From: G963674835 sp963674835 | GTDB lineage: Bacteria > Planctomycetota > Planctomycetia > Pirellulales > Thermoguttaceae | Direction of reading: 5' to 3' | DNA length: 64,000 nt | Assembly (NCBI GenBank): GCA_963674835.2 | Contig: CAXXKC010000003.1 | Coordinates: forward strand, 620,001-684,000 | Part shown: piece after piece, positions 1-9,332 of the stretch | Layout of the letters: each line of letters opens with the position of its first letter | Position numbering within the stretch: the first letter of the stretch is position 1 | Program-made: the position numbers and the translations under genes | Notes under the pieces: generated by a model | What the model saw: the letters and a program-made list of their open reading frames with translations, nothing else | What the model was told of the DNA's origin: nothing | Database searches by the model: none

Positions 1-1
1 C

Positions 2-865
2 CGCAAAGACGCGGAGGCCACCGTCGAGAAGTCCCAGACCAAGCAGAAGGAACTCGAAGATCAGATCCGTCTCGTCATGGATCAATACCACTTCACCCGT
101 GACAAGCTCGAGAAGATGATTGAGCCCACGTTCGAAGCCGCCGACGGCGAAGTTCGTTGGGTGGACCAACGCGACAAGACGGTATGGATCAACCTGGGTC
201 GGGCCGATGCCCTCAAACGCCGCACGACTTTCAGCGTCTATTCCTCCGACACCAACGACGTCACCAAGGCCGGCCGTAAGGGAAGCATCGAGGTTACCCA
301 AGTTCTCGGCGAGCACATGTCCGAGGCGAGAATCGTCGAAGACCAGGTCTCCAATCCGATCATGCCCGGCGATGTCATTCACACGCCCGTCTGGGCTCCC
401 AACAGCCGCGAGCACTTCGCCCTGGTTGGTTTCCTCGATATCGACGGGGACGGTAAGAGCGACAAGGAACTCGTCAAAGACCTCATCGCCTCCAACGGCG
501 CTGTGATCGATGCCGAGGTCGATGCCAAGGGCAAACGCATCGGGAAGATGACGGCCGAAACTCGCTATCTGGTCCGAGGGGAGCAACCTGCCGTCGACGC
601 CTCGCCCGAAATGCAGTCCGTCTACAGCGAAATGGGACGCGAGGCTGAGCGCCTGGGCATCTCCATCATCGACCTGCCGACCCTGCTGCAACGTATGGGC
701 TACAAGAACGAGAACCGCATCGTTCGCTTCGGCAAGCACCCCGATCGAAAACAGTTCCCAGCCCGCCTTCCCGAGGGCGAAGTCCCCCGCGTATCCAGCG
801 GCGAAGTCAGCGGCCTCTACATGGATAAGCAGCCGCCCCGCGCCACTCGCGGCAGCGCGTATTGA
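2..865 (+). CDS. Coiled-coil planctomycete protein, 5' end cut by window
   Basis: The frame is open from the first bases of the window, so the true start lies upstream; an ATG at 77 is internal. The visible N-terminal part is rich in Lys, Glu and Gln and reads as the end of a coiled coil. It is followed by a compact domain (about residues 30-110 from the internal Met) and a segment with a DIDGDGKSD acidic loop and a Gly/Ala pattern somewhat like a BRCT fold. The C-terminus is basic and Pro-rich. No signal peptide can be judged because the start is missing. I do not recognise a function; a structural role for the coiled coil is only inference. Confidence 0.75.
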   Translation, partial: RKDAEATVEKSQTKQKELEDQIRLVMDQYHFTRDKLEKMIEPTFEAADGEVRWVDQRDKTVWINLGRADALKRRTTFSVYSSDTNDVTKAGRKGSIEVTQVLGEHMSEARIVEDQVSNPIMPGDVIHTPVWAPNSREHFALVGFLDIDGDGKSDKELVKDLIASNGAVIDAEVDAKGKRIGKMTAETRYLVRGEQPAVDASPEMQSVYSEMGREAERLGISIIDLPTLLQRMGYKNENRIVRFGKHPDRKQFPARLPEGEVPRVSSGEVSGLYMDKQPPRATRGSAY

Positions 866-914
866 TCGCAGCCAAACGCCACGCGGCCGTGGGACACTCC
901 GCGAAAGACCTTCG

Positions 915-1011
915 CTAGAGCGCATTCGGCGTGATCGTAGCGTGTATTTCGCTTTCGGAACCGTAGAAACACGCCGCCGCGAACGCTACAGTTAAGCGCC
1001 ACACGCACTAG
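915..1011 (+). repeat. 97-bp dispersed palindromic element, copy A
   Basis: This is one of four full-length 97-bp copies (others at 30245, 44913 and 50254; a degenerate fifth at about 26709). The ends are CTAG and CTAG, and the two halves are an imperfect inverted repeat centred on GTAGCG and CGCTAC. The right-end CTA (1008-1010) is the TAG stop codon of the minus-strand gene that follows. The element lies in the 142-base gap between two convergent genes. A MITE with TA target duplication is the best reading; a REP-type repeat is the alternative. Confidence 0.85.
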
Positions 1012-1571
1012 ACCGTCGCTGAAGGCGCGTCGCCCACCGCCTCGATCGGTAGCGCCAGGTTCACCGGCGCCTGTTCCAACGCCGAGACCGCCGTCTCCGG
1101 TGTCGAAGCCGAGCCCGTTTCGTCAGACGAATCCGGCACCGGGCGCTCGTACAATTCGGCGAACAGTCTGCGATGCAACGATTCAAGCACCTCACGCTGC
1201 CAGTTCGCCAGCCCCTCGGCGCTCGTCGCCGTCAATCGTTCCGGTTCCAGGAAGATGCGTGCCGGGTCTGCCAATCCTTGTTGCCGTGCGAGGCGCCACA
1301 GCACCCACATCTCCCGCCAGCTCAGCCGATGGGCCTTTCCCAACTGGTAGAACAGCCGCCAAGGGTGGCTTCTGGCCTCCTGCCGTTCACGCCGGTCCGC
1401 CCATCGAACCATGACCCAAAACGCGATGATAATGCCGCCGAACACCGCCAACAGAACGAGCATCGACGTCGAGTGCGCTTCGCTCTGGCGCTGCCGAAAT
1501 CCGCTGGCAATGCCGTCCAGCCTGGAATCTCGGTAGGCCAACGGCAAGAGTGCGTTCCACAGGCTGTTCAT
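1008..1571 (-). CDS. Single-pass membrane protein of unknown function
   Basis: A 187-residue protein with one clear membrane segment at about residues 37-55 (LVLLAVFGGIIIAFWVMV), followed by a basic stretch and a helical, Trp- and Arg-rich domain. The tail is acidic and low in complexity. It lies 54 bases downstream of the HEAT-repeat gene on the same strand, so the two are probably co-transcribed. No good Shine-Dalgarno sequence precedes the ATG at 1571; a shorter start at the Met just before the membrane segment is possible. The stop codon TAG is shared with the right end of the 97-bp repeat copy A. Function not recognised. Confidence 0.65.
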   Translation of the reverse strand: MNSLWNALLPLAYRDSRLDGIASGFRQRQSEAHSTSMLVLLAVFGGIIIAFWVMVRWADRRERQEARSHPWRLFYQLGKAHRLSWREMWVLWRLARQQGLADPARIFLEPERLTATSAEGLANWQREVLESLHRRLFAELYERPVPDSSDETGSASTPETAVSALEQAPVNLALPIEAVGDAPSATV

Positions 1572-1625
1572 GGCATTTGGGTCGGGGTGTGGGATCCGGC
1601 GGCGCGACCATCGGCACCTGCTGGT

Positions 1626-3233
1626 TCAGTCGCGTGGGTCGACCAGCGTTTCGCGCCACTGTGTGAATCGTTCCTGTTCCTGGAGGCTTCTCGAACATGC
1701 TTCCTGGACCGACATGCTGCTGTCCTGAAGGCCCTCGGTCAGCGCCTCGCGGCTGGCCGTCGACGGCGACAGGGCCAGCGCCGTGGCCGCTTCGGTGCGC
1801 ACCATGTGATCCTCGTCCGATAGCAACTGGATGACAGTCGCTTCCAACTGCGATATGCAGTCCATGGTGGTGGCCATCTCGATCCCCCGCAAACGTCGAG
1901 CGCGCGAAGACGATTCCATCTCCGCCTGCAGTAGCGGAATCGTTTGCGGGTCGATCTTCTTCACCAGGGCACCCGTCGTACGCCGCACCTCCTCTTCCAG
2001 CATGTCGAACGCGCCCAGGAAGCGTTTAAAGCTGAACTCGGCCAGGCTCTGCCGGGCTGCGTCGCGGACCACGGCGTGGCGGCTGTCGATCATGGCCACC
2101 AGCCGGGGAAGTGCGCCGGGGATTCCCCGCCGCCGAATCTGCATGAGCACATTCGCCTGAACCTGCGGATCCTCGTCTGCCAGCGCCTTCAAGGCCAACC
2201 GGTTCGCATCGGCCCCGGAGAACTCGTCCAACGCCTCCGATGCCGCTCGCCGGCCGCCTCGCGTCCCGTGCAGCAAAACCCGTTCGACGACCGGAAACAC
2301 TTCCGTGCGTGGCATTCCTGAAGCCACCACCAGCTTGATTGCCGCGGTCTGCGACGCATCATCGAGCCGTTCCAGCACGATGCCCCCGCTGCGCGCCCAG
2401 CTCACCGAGCTGATCCGCTTCAGGTTGCCGAGGACCGCCGGGCTGGGATCCCCGCTGACCTTTCGTAGCAGCGCCTGAACGAACTTCGCATCGCTCCGCT
2501 TGGCCACCACCGCCAGCACGGCCGACGGCGCTCGTGGATCATCCAGATAGCTCAGCAACAATCCGATGATGCTCGCGTGCGGCGTGCTCGACAGAATGTC
2601 TATCAGCGACAGAAAGGCCGGATGGTACGGCGTCTGAAAGATCTCGTCCAACACGGCGTTATCGCGATCGGCCAGCAGAAGAAACGCTTCGAGCACATCG
2701 CGCCGCTTGTGCTTCGCAAACCGGCGAAGCGATTGCTCCAACGCGCCGACGACCGTCGACTGGAACATCTGCGGATCGCGACGCCACTCGCTCGATTCCG
2801 GTTGGGTCAGCCCCTCGTGCAGCAAGTCGACCAGTTGCATCATCACCTTCGTCGCCACCGCTGCGCTCGGATTCCCTGGGTCTTCCAGGATGTTCAACAG
2901 CAGCGGCACCAGGTCGTACTCCTGCAGCCACACCACCGCATAGTACGCGTTGACCGATAGCGGCGAACCGCTGTCCAGCAGCACTTCGCGTATCGCGCTG
3001 GTCATACGCCCCGGATGTTGCCGGACGATCTGCCGGGCGTTCTCGTCCAGGGCATGCAGCCGGGTGAGAATCTCGCGGTGCGCCGCAGTACTGTGTCGCA
3101 GCAGCAGGCTGGCCAGTGCGCCGTTGCGAATCGGCTCGTGGCGTGAATCGAGTGCCGGAATCAGCGCGGCGACGGCCGCCTCATTGTCGGCGTTCGTCAG
3201 CACATCGAATGTTACGGCAAGTCCTTCCGCCAC
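1626..3233 (-). CDS. HEAT-repeat protein
   Basis: About 535 residues made almost wholly of paired amphipathic helices with the HEAT/PBS-lyase pattern, for example DPQVQANVLMQIRRRG and HAVVRDAARQSLAEF, and DEDHMVRTEAATALAL near the C-terminus. Such solenoids act as protein-binding scaffolds. There is no signal peptide or membrane segment, so it is probably cytoplasmic, and the membrane partner encoded just downstream may anchor it. The start is GTG at 3233, preceded by AGGTG about 5 bases upstream. The family is clear; the partner and role are unknown. Confidence 0.8.
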   Translation of the reverse strand: MAEGLAVTFDVLTNADNEAAVAALIPALDSRHEPIRNGALASLLLRHSTAAHREILTRLHALDENARQIVRQHPGRMTSAIREVLLDSGSPLSVNAYYAVVWLQEYDLVPLLLNILEDPGNPSAAVATKVMMQLVDLLHEGLTQPESSEWRRDPQMFQSTVVGALEQSLRRFAKHKRRDVLEAFLLLADRDNAVLDEIFQTPYHPAFLSLIDILSSTPHASIIGLLLSYLDDPRAPSAVLAVVAKRSDAKFVQALLRKVSGDPSPAVLGNLKRISSVSWARSGGIVLERLDDASQTAAIKLVVASGMPRTEVFPVVERVLLHGTRGGRRAASEALDEFSGADANRLALKALADEDPQVQANVLMQIRRRGIPGALPRLVAMIDSRHAVVRDAARQSLAEFSFKRFLGAFDMLEEEVRRTTGALVKKIDPQTIPLLQAEMESSSRARRLRGIEMATTMDCISQLEATVIQLLSDEDHMVRTEAATALALSPSTASREALTEGLQDSSMSVQEACSRSLQEQERFTQWRETLVDPRD

Positions 3234-3649
3234 GTCACCTACACCTTACTCTAGAGGGAGTTCGTCTCTCTCTGAATCGGCCCGATAGAAGCTCGAACTT
3301 CACGCCAACCGCCCGGCCGCTGGGTTCCCCATAGCGACGACCACGCTTGCCACCCGTCCGCCCGACGCGAACAAAACCCCCAACGTACCGCCGAAGGATC
3401 CACGAACCTCCCGCAAATGCCCAGCCCACAACGGCTTTGGCTCCCCCAGTGCCCGCCCGAAAGCCGACTCGGGCCAGCAACTTGCGACAGGACGAGAGGG
3501 CAGGGGGGGTAACCGCCAAACAGGGGCTGCCCGCGACAGATCGCCCTTGGCCCCCGGCGGTTTGCATTGTGCGGCCCGCGTGCGTAGGATCGACCTTAGT
3601 TCATCCAACGTACCATACTCACCCAGGATCGCCCCCACGGAGCCCCGCG
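3234..3649. other. Divergent intergenic region without a gene
   Basis: 416 bases separate the minus-strand HEAT-repeat gene from the plus-strand glycosidase-like gene. Open frames here are short, Pro/Arg-rich and run across the real start, so I call no gene. A possible promoter for the downstream gene lies at 3562-3590. I saw no strong hairpin followed by a T-run. Confidence 0.6.
3562..3590 (+). promoter_or_regulatory. Candidate sigma-70 promoter
   Basis: TTGCAT, a 17-base spacer, then TAGGAT (each 4/6 to consensus), 60 bases upstream of the ATG of the glycosidase-like gene. Prediction by eye only. Confidence 0.3.
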
Positions 3650-4717
3650 ATGTCACATTTTCCTCGGAAGGTCGTACTTGCCCTGTCGCTTCTGGCCGCC
3701 AGTTGCGTCAACCCCATGCCCGCCGACTCGGCAGAGTCCGGCCAAACGGCGCGCACGCCCGTCTTCCATATTCGCGATCGCACCGAAGAACCGGTCCTAC
3801 GCGCCGACAAACCCTGGGAAGACATGTGTGTTAATGCGGCCACCGTGATTCGCGAGGGCAAACGATGGCGCATGTGGTACGGCGCCTACGACCATACGTA
3901 CAAGCGCGACGACGACGCCTGTCTCTGTTACGCCGAATCGCCCGATGGCCTCCACTGGACCAAGTCGAACCTCGGGCTGGTCGAGTACCAAGGCGACACG
4001 AACAATAACATCCTTATCTCCGCCCCGCAGGTTGGTGGATTCGCCTTCTCCAGCCTCTTCGTCGACCCCAATGCCGATCCTCGCCAGAAATACAAGATGA
4101 TCTGGCAACGTTTCCATCCACAGGAGTCCGCGTGGTGGGTCTACGGCGCGACCTCCGCCGACGGCATCCGCTGGAACTTGCTGCCCAAAGCGCTCAGCCC
4201 CAAGAATTCCGACACCGTCACGGTCTGCATTCCCGACGGTGGCAAGTACCGCCTCTACACGCGGTTGTGGGACGGGGGAAAATTCCGCGGCGCCCGCGTG
4301 GTCGGCTATACCGAGTCGGATCACTTCGGCGATTTTCCCGATCCGAAGCTCATCTTCCGAAACGATCAGAACGACCCCGAAGGCATGCAGTTCTACACCT
4401 CCGCCGCCACCAAGCTGGCCGACGGGCTCTACGTGATGCTGCCCGCCGCCTTCTACACCAAGAACCAAACCGTGCGAAGCCACCTGGCCTGGAGCCGCGA
4501 CGGCGTCCATTTCACGCGGTATGGTCGCGAGCCGGTCGTGGATCTCGGCAAGAAATTCGGCACGATGGGCGTGTACGTTCTGCCCGGCGCCACGCCCGGC
4601 GATGCGCCGAACACCTGGTGGTTCTACTACCTCGCCACCGAAATGGAGCACGACTCGCGTCCCGCCGATGTCAAAGGCGATGGCGCAATCGGCCGATTCC
4701 TGCTTGTCGTCGAGTGA
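3650..4717 (+). CDS. Glycosidase-like beta-propeller lipoprotein (GH32/43/62-type fold)
   Basis: I chose the ATG at 3650 because it opens directly into a lipoprotein signal (VVLALSLLAASC, Cys at residue 19) and has GGAG about 8 bases upstream; the frame is open further upstream but that part is junk-like. The 355-residue product has repeated propeller-blade motifs of the WRMWYGAYD, SPDGLHW, SADGIRW and SRDGVHF type. These are shared by five-bladed glycoside hydrolases and by large planctomycete families of unproven activity. It probably acts on polysaccharide at the cell surface. A second member of this broad group is encoded at 11966-13555 in this window. The substrate cannot be deduced. Confidence 0.8.
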   Translation: MSHFPRKVVLALSLLAASCVNPMPADSAESGQTARTPVFHIRDRTEEPVLRADKPWEDMCVNAATVIREGKRWRMWYGAYDHTYKRDDDACLCYAESPDGLHWTKSNLGLVEYQGDTNNNILISAPQVGGFAFSSLFVDPNADPRQKYKMIWQRFHPQESAWWVYGATSADGIRWNLLPKALSPKNSDTVTVCIPDGGKYRLYTRLWDGGKFRGARVVGYTESDHFGDFPDPKLIFRNDQNDPEGMQFYTSAATKLADGLYVMLPAAFYTKNQTVRSHLAWSRDGVHFTRYGREPVVDLGKKFGTMGVYVLPGATPGDAPNTWWFYYLATEMEHDSRPADVKGDGAIGRFLLVVE

Positions 4718-5015
4718 CCGGTTCAAGCCGCTGTCCGTTCGACAGCGTGCAACACACGATCACCAAACGATGGCGCCTCCCCCGATCATGTCGTCTCCAG
4801 CGAATAGGTCACGAAACGCCGTCATCGCGCACATCGAAACCGCTCGTTGGCCGCAACCCGCGTCCTGTCACATTCACTTTGCACCCATCGAACCAAGCTG
4901 CTATCCTGTCGGTACAGCTCGAGCCCTCCTCCGCGTCCATCGTTTAAGGCAACGATACTGCGGCCCGCCATCCGCCAACGACAATCCGCGAGTCCCCGCT
5001 GCGAAGGAGACCTCG

Positions 5016-8000
5016 ATGATTTCCGCTGTAAGACCCTTTCGCATGCTGACCGTAGCGTCCCTCCTGGCATGGATTGCAGTGACGGGCGCAACCGCTTTGG
5101 CGGGCGACTGGCCGCTCTACCGGGCCGACGCGCAGCGTACCGGCTACACGGCCGAATCCCTCCCGACGAATCTGTCGCTGCAGTGGACCTACCAGCCCAC
5201 CGCCAAGCCCCAGCCCGCGTGGTCCGGCCGCGATACCCGCATGCCCTTCGACACCGCGTTTCATCCGATCATTGCCGACGGACTGGTCTGCTTCGGCAGT
5301 TCGGCCGACGGCAAGATCTACGCCCTGGATGCCGCGACGGGCGCCGAGCGATGGTCGTTTTACACCGATTCCCCGGTCCGTCTCCCACCGGCTGCCAACC
5401 AGGGACGCATCCTGGCCGTCAGCGACGACGGACACCTCTATTGCCTAGCGGCCGACGATGGACACCTGCTGTGGAAACTCCGCGGCGGCCCCAGCGATAG
5501 CATGCTCCTCGGAAATCAGCACATGGTGTCGCGATGGCCCGCCCGCGGTGGGCCGGCCGTTGCCGACGGTGTCGTCTATTTCGCGGCAGGCATCTGGCCG
5601 TCGGAAGGAATCTACCTCTACGCGGTCGACATCCAAACCGGCAAGGTCCTCTGGTGCAACGCTCAGTCCGGCGGTCTCGAGATGCCGCAGCCGCACGGCG
5701 GGGCAGTGGCCAAAAGCGGAATCTCGGCCCAAGGAAACCTCGTGGTCTCCGGCGACAAGCTTATCGTGCCCACCGGGCGAGCCGTCCCTGCCGTGTTCGA
5801 TCGCCGCGATGGCCGGCTGCTCTACTTCCATCTCCAAGAGTATCGGGCCAACGGCGGCTCCGAGATCGTGGCCGCCGACAGCCATTTCGTCAACCGTGGC
5901 CGCATCTACCGACTGTACGATGGCCATCAGATGGACGCTCACATTGGCGACGAAGCGGTGGTCGTCACGCCCAACTGGCTCGTCTACTCTGCCGGCGACG
6001 ACCTCGCTGCCGTCGATCGCTCCAACATGTGGCGCGAGGAAAAGGCCACCGACCGCAAGGGCCACGAGGTCACCCGATCCGTTTGGAACCAGCCGGCGTG
6101 GACCGTCGCGTGCCCGCAAGGGCCCGCGCGCCCGTTGGCGGCCGCGGGAAGACACGTCATCGCCTGTAGCAACAAGCACGTCATGCTCGTCGACACCGAT
6201 TCCCGGCAGCCGGTTTTCACGGCCGATGTCGAGGGCGTGCCGCAAAGCGCCGCCGTGGCCACCGGCCGGCTCGTGGTCGCCACCGATCGCGGAAACCTCT
6301 ACTGTTTCGGCCCGGCGACCGACAGACCGGCCGCCGACGTGTCGCCGAAACAGGCCGTCAAAACTGCCGACGAGCCAACACTCGCCAATGCAGCCGACGA
6401 AATCGTTCGGCAGAGCGGGGTCTCCAAGGGATACTGCCTCGACTTAGGCTGCGGCGATGGTCGCCTGACCCTGGCGCTGGCCCGGCGGACCGATCTGAAG
6501 ATCTACGCGGTCGACCCAAGCCCCGAAAACGTCGCGGCTGCCCGCCGTCGTCTCGAGGCCGCCGGCCTGTACGGAGTGCAGGTAACCGTACACCAGGCAC
6601 CGCTGGACGCCACCAACTACCCCGACTACTTCGCCAACCTCATCGTCTCCCAACGCAGCCTGTCCGAACCGCTCTCCGACGGCGTCAAACGCGAGGCTCG
6701 CCGCATCCAGCGGCCCTTCGGAGGCGTCGCCTGCCTGGGACCACAGGGCTCTATGGACACGTCCACCCGCGGTCCCCTCCAAGGCGCCGGCATGTGGACC
6801 CATCAGTACTGCAACGCCGCCAACACCAACTGCGCTTCTGACGCCATCGTTCGCGGGCCGCTCAGGATGCTTTGGTTCGCCGATCTCAACTTTCCCATGC
6901 CCAGCCGCCACGGCCGCGGCCCGGCTCCCCTCTGCTTCGAGGGCCGCATGTTCATCGAAGGCATCGATGGCCTCAAGGCGGTCGACGCCTACAATGGCAC
7001 CGTCCTCTGGCAGTACGCCATCCCCGGAACACTCCGCGCCTACGACCAGGAACACCTCATGGGCACCGCAGGCACCGGCAGCAACATGTGTGTCGGCCGT
7101 CACGGGCTCTTCATCCAGTGCAAAGGCAAGTGCCTGCGCATCGATCCGGCCGACGGCAAGCTGCTCGCCGAATACGCACCACCGAAGCAATCCGACGGTC
7201 GACCTGGCACGTGGGGCGCCGTCTTCCTCGTCGGCGACACCCTCCTCGGCACCCTGGCCGACACCGACCACGTCGTCGGATGGCGGTGGCACGCCGGCGA
7301 CATGTCGACCCAGTTCACCGAATCGCGCCTCGTCTTCGCCCTCGACGCTTCGACCGGCCGACAGCGATGGCAGTACGTTCCGCAGCATCGCGTTCGCAAC
7401 AACTCGATCGCCATCGGCAACGACCGCGTCTACCTCATCGACCGTCCGCTGGCCGAATTCGATCGCCTCACGCCCACGGCGGCCAAGCGTCGCGGTAAAC
7501 CCGCACCGCCACAGCCCACAGGCACGCTCGTCGCGCTCAACTTGACCGACGGCAGCACAAGCTGGAAACAAAACGACGTATTCGGCACGACCTTGGCCTT
7601 CAGCCAGCCGCACGACGTGCTCGTCATGTCCTATCAGGATACGCGCTACAAGCTCGAATCCGAGATCGGTGGCCAATTGGCCGCATTCCGCGCCTCCGAC
7701 GGCAAGAAACTCTGGCAGCGCGACAAAGAACCCTATCGCTCGCGATTGATCGTCAACGACCGCACCATCTACGCCGAGCCGGGCGCCTGGGACCTTCTCA
7801 CAGGCGATCGCAAAGACTTCCAGTTCAGCCGTTCCTACGGCTGCGGCACGCTCGCCGGATCGACCAACCTGTTGCTCTACCGCTCGGCGACACTCGGCTA
7901 CACCGATCTGACCGGCGACCAGGGCACCGAGAACTACGGCGGCATCCGGCCCGGCTGCTGGATCAACGCCGTACCCGCCGGCGGCCTCGTTCTCATGCCC

Positions 8001-8075
8001 GACGCCACCGACGGCTGCACCTGCAGCTACCTGATCAAGTCGTCGGTCGCCCTGATGCCGGCCGTCAGCGACTGA
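5016..8075 (+). CDS. Secreted PQQ-type beta-propeller protein with inserted methyltransferase-like segment
   Basis: The start at 5016 has an ideal GAAGGAGA five bases upstream and gives a signal peptide (LTVASLLAWIAVTGATALAG); the frame is open upstream to 4521 but that part is not convincing. The product is about 1019 residues. Residues 30-440 and 590-1019 hold propeller blades of the BamB/PQQ-dehydrogenase type (YALDAATGAERW, YAVDIQTGKVLW, FALDASTGRQRW). Between them, at about residues 450-570, is a class I methyltransferase-like motif I (LDLGCGDGRLTLALA) followed by a motif II-like acidic strand end (YAVDPSPEN). A SAM enzyme in an exported protein is odd because SAM is cytoplasmic. The segment is also shorter than a full methyltransferase, so it may be a structural relic. 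The gap upstream (4718-5015) shows no gene. Confidence 0.85.
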   Translation: MISAVRPFRMLTVASLLAWIAVTGATALAGDWPLYRADAQRTGYTAESLPTNLSLQWTYQPTAKPQPAWSGRDTRMPFDTAFHPIIADGLVCFGSSADGKIYALDAATGAERWSFYTDSPVRLPPAANQGRILAVSDDGHLYCLAADDGHLLWKLRGGPSDSMLLGNQHMVSRWPARGGPAVADGVVYFAAGIWPSEGIYLYAVDIQTGKVLWCNAQSGGLEMPQPHGGAVAKSGISAQGNLVVSGDKLIVPTGRAVPAVFDRRDGRLLYFHLQEYRANGGSEIVAADSHFVNRGRIYRLYDGHQMDAHIGDEAVVVTPNWLVYSAGDDLAAVDRSNMWREEKATDRKGHEVTRSVWNQPAWTVACPQGPARPLAAAGRHVIACSNKHVMLVDTDSRQPVFTADVEGVPQSAAVATGRLVVATDRGNLYCFGPATDRPAADVSPKQAVKTADEPTLANAADEIVRQSGVSKGYCLDLGCGDGRLTLALARRTDLKIYAVDPSPENVAAARRRLEAAGLYGVQVTVHQAPLDATNYPDYFANLIVSQRSLSEPLSDGVKREARRIQRPFGGVACLGPQGSMDTSTRGPLQGAGMWTHQYCNAANTNCASDAIVRGPLRMLWFADLNFPMPSRHGRGPAPLCFEGRMFIEGIDGLKAVDAYNGTVLWQYAIPGTLRAYDQEHLMGTAGTGSNMCVGRHGLFIQCKGKCLRIDPADGKLLAEYAPPKQSDGRPGTWGAVFLVGDTLLGTLADTDHVVGWRWHAGDMSTQFTESRLVFALDASTGRQRWQYVPQHRVRNNSIAIGNDRVYLIDRPLAEFDRLTPTAAKRRGKPAPPQPTGTLVALNLTDGSTSWKQNDVFGTTLAFSQPHDVLVMSYQDTRYKLESEIGGQLAAFRASDGKKLWQRDKEPYRSRLIVNDRTIYAEPGAWDLLTGDRKDFQFSRSYGCGTLAGSTNLLLYRSATLGYTDLTGDQGTENYGGIRPGCWINAVPAGGLVLMPDATDGCTCSYLIKSSVALMPAVSD

Positions 8076-8228
8076 CCGGCGCCGCTGCCATAGCAGCGTG
8101 ACTGAACATCCCGCTCCCCACCGCCTTCCGTGCCGCGCACCCTCCACGCGGCACACCCCAAACGGTGAGCTACGGTTTCGCAGAGGCGAATCCTTCAACC
8201 ACGGCGACAACGTTGGGAGCGACCCATC

Positions 8229-9113
8229 ATGGAAACCAGGCATCACGTGCTCAGCGACGGCCGGACCTTGGCCTATGCCGAATTCGGCGATCCGTCCGGC
8301 GAGGCGATCTTCTACGCCCACGGAGGCCCAGGCTCGCGTCTCGATGGCAAGTTGTTTCACCAGGAGGCCTTACGCCACGGATACCGGTTCATCGCCACCG
8401 ACCGTCCTGGCATGGGCGAGTCGACCTACCTGCCCGATCGCAAGCTATTGGACTACCCACGCGACATCGCCCAACTGGCCGATGCCCTGGGAATCGACAG
8501 GTTCGGCGTCATGGGCTGGTCGGGCGGTGGAGCCCACACTACCGTCTGCGCCTACGCCATTCCCGAGCGGCTCCTCTTCAATATCACCTTTGCCGGTTAC
8601 ACCAACTTTGCCGAACTTCCGGGCGCGGAGCACCTCTTAGAGTCCAAGGTCGATCAGTGGTCCGTCGGCCTCTCCAAGTCGCACCCTCGGCTGTTCCGCC
8701 TGCTGTTCGATCTGATGAACGCCAGCGAAAAGCTGATGCCCGAAACAACCTACAAGGCCTTCATGAAGACCGTTTCGCCCACCGACCAGGCCATCGGGGC
8801 CGACCCTGAGTTCAAAGCGGCCTTCATGGCCTCCCAACTCGAGGCTTTCCGGCAGGGCAGCCGCGGCGTCACCACCGATGCGGCCGTCCACTACGTCGAC
8901 TGGGGCTTCCGCTTGGAAGAAATCCGCTTTCCCCTCCACGTCTTCCACGGCAGCGAAGACCGCCTCGTGCCGCCCGCCTTCGGCCAGCACCTTTGCCAGC
9001 ACGTGCCTCACGGTCACCTCCATCTCCTCGAAGGCCAAGGGCACCTGTTCCCCGGCACCCACATGGGCCTCATCTTCGACACGGCCGACGCCGAAATGGC
9101 CACCGTCCGCTAG
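8229..9113 (+). CDS. Alpha/beta hydrolase
   Basis: A 294-residue cytoplasmic alpha/beta-hydrolase-fold protein. The oxyanion-hole strand is HGGPGS (residues 31-36) and the nucleophile elbow is GWSGGG with Ser at about residue 98. An acid at GSEDRLVP and a His at GQGHLF complete the triad. GGGAG lies about 10 bases upstream of the ATG. The HGGPG motif is shared with proline iminopeptidases and related esterases, but the cap region is too divergent to name a substrate. It stands alone between the PQQ gene and the regulator operon. Confidence 0.85.
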   Translation: METRHHVLSDGRTLAYAEFGDPSGEAIFYAHGGPGSRLDGKLFHQEALRHGYRFIATDRPGMGESTYLPDRKLLDYPRDIAQLADALGIDRFGVMGWSGGGAHTTVCAYAIPERLLFNITFAGYTNFAELPGAEHLLESKVDQWSVGLSKSHPRLFRLLFDLMNASEKLMPETTYKAFMKTVSPTDQAIGADPEFKAAFMASQLEAFRQGSRGVTTDAAVHYVDWGFRLEEIRFPLHVFHGSEDRLVPPAFGQHLCQHVPHGHLHLLEGQGHLFPGTHMGLIFDTADAEMATVR

Positions 9114-9259
9114 CCGTAGCACTGTCGTCCCGTAGGTCGCGACGCACGCCGGATCTCCCGCACCAGCCACAATCGCAAGCACGGGCAAAACTTACGGCCA
9201 TCACCTTTCGCTCACGCACATCTCGAACCCGCCGGGCAGCCGCGGCGTTTGACACTCGC

Positions 9260-9305
9260 TTGACAGCAATTCCCCGTACGGATAAATTACTTTGTAGAAC
9301 AAAGT
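9260..9305 (+). promoter_or_regulatory. Strong promoter with overlapping palindromic operator
   Basis: A near-perfect sigma-70 promoter: TTGACA (9260-9265), a 17-base spacer, TAAATT (9283-9288). Immediately after the -10 box is ACTTTGTAGAACAAAGT (9289-9305), with perfect 7-base arms around a 3-base centre, placed where a bound repressor would block initiation. A 14/17 match lies in front of the radical SAM gene at 10343-10359. The winged-helix regulator in this operon is the obvious candidate ligand. Confidence 0.65.
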
Positions 9306-9332
9306 GAAACCCGGAAACAAGGGGATTCGCCC

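Noticed and set aside
4521..5015. Upstream extension of the PQQ propeller gene
   Set aside because: The extension overlaps the preceding gene and lacks coding character; the start at 5016 has an ideal ribosome site and a signal peptide.
6444..8360. 638-residue open frame on the minus strand
   Set aside because: It lies antisense to the well-supported PQQ propeller gene, has no recognisable motifs and is the usual by-product of high G+C third positions.
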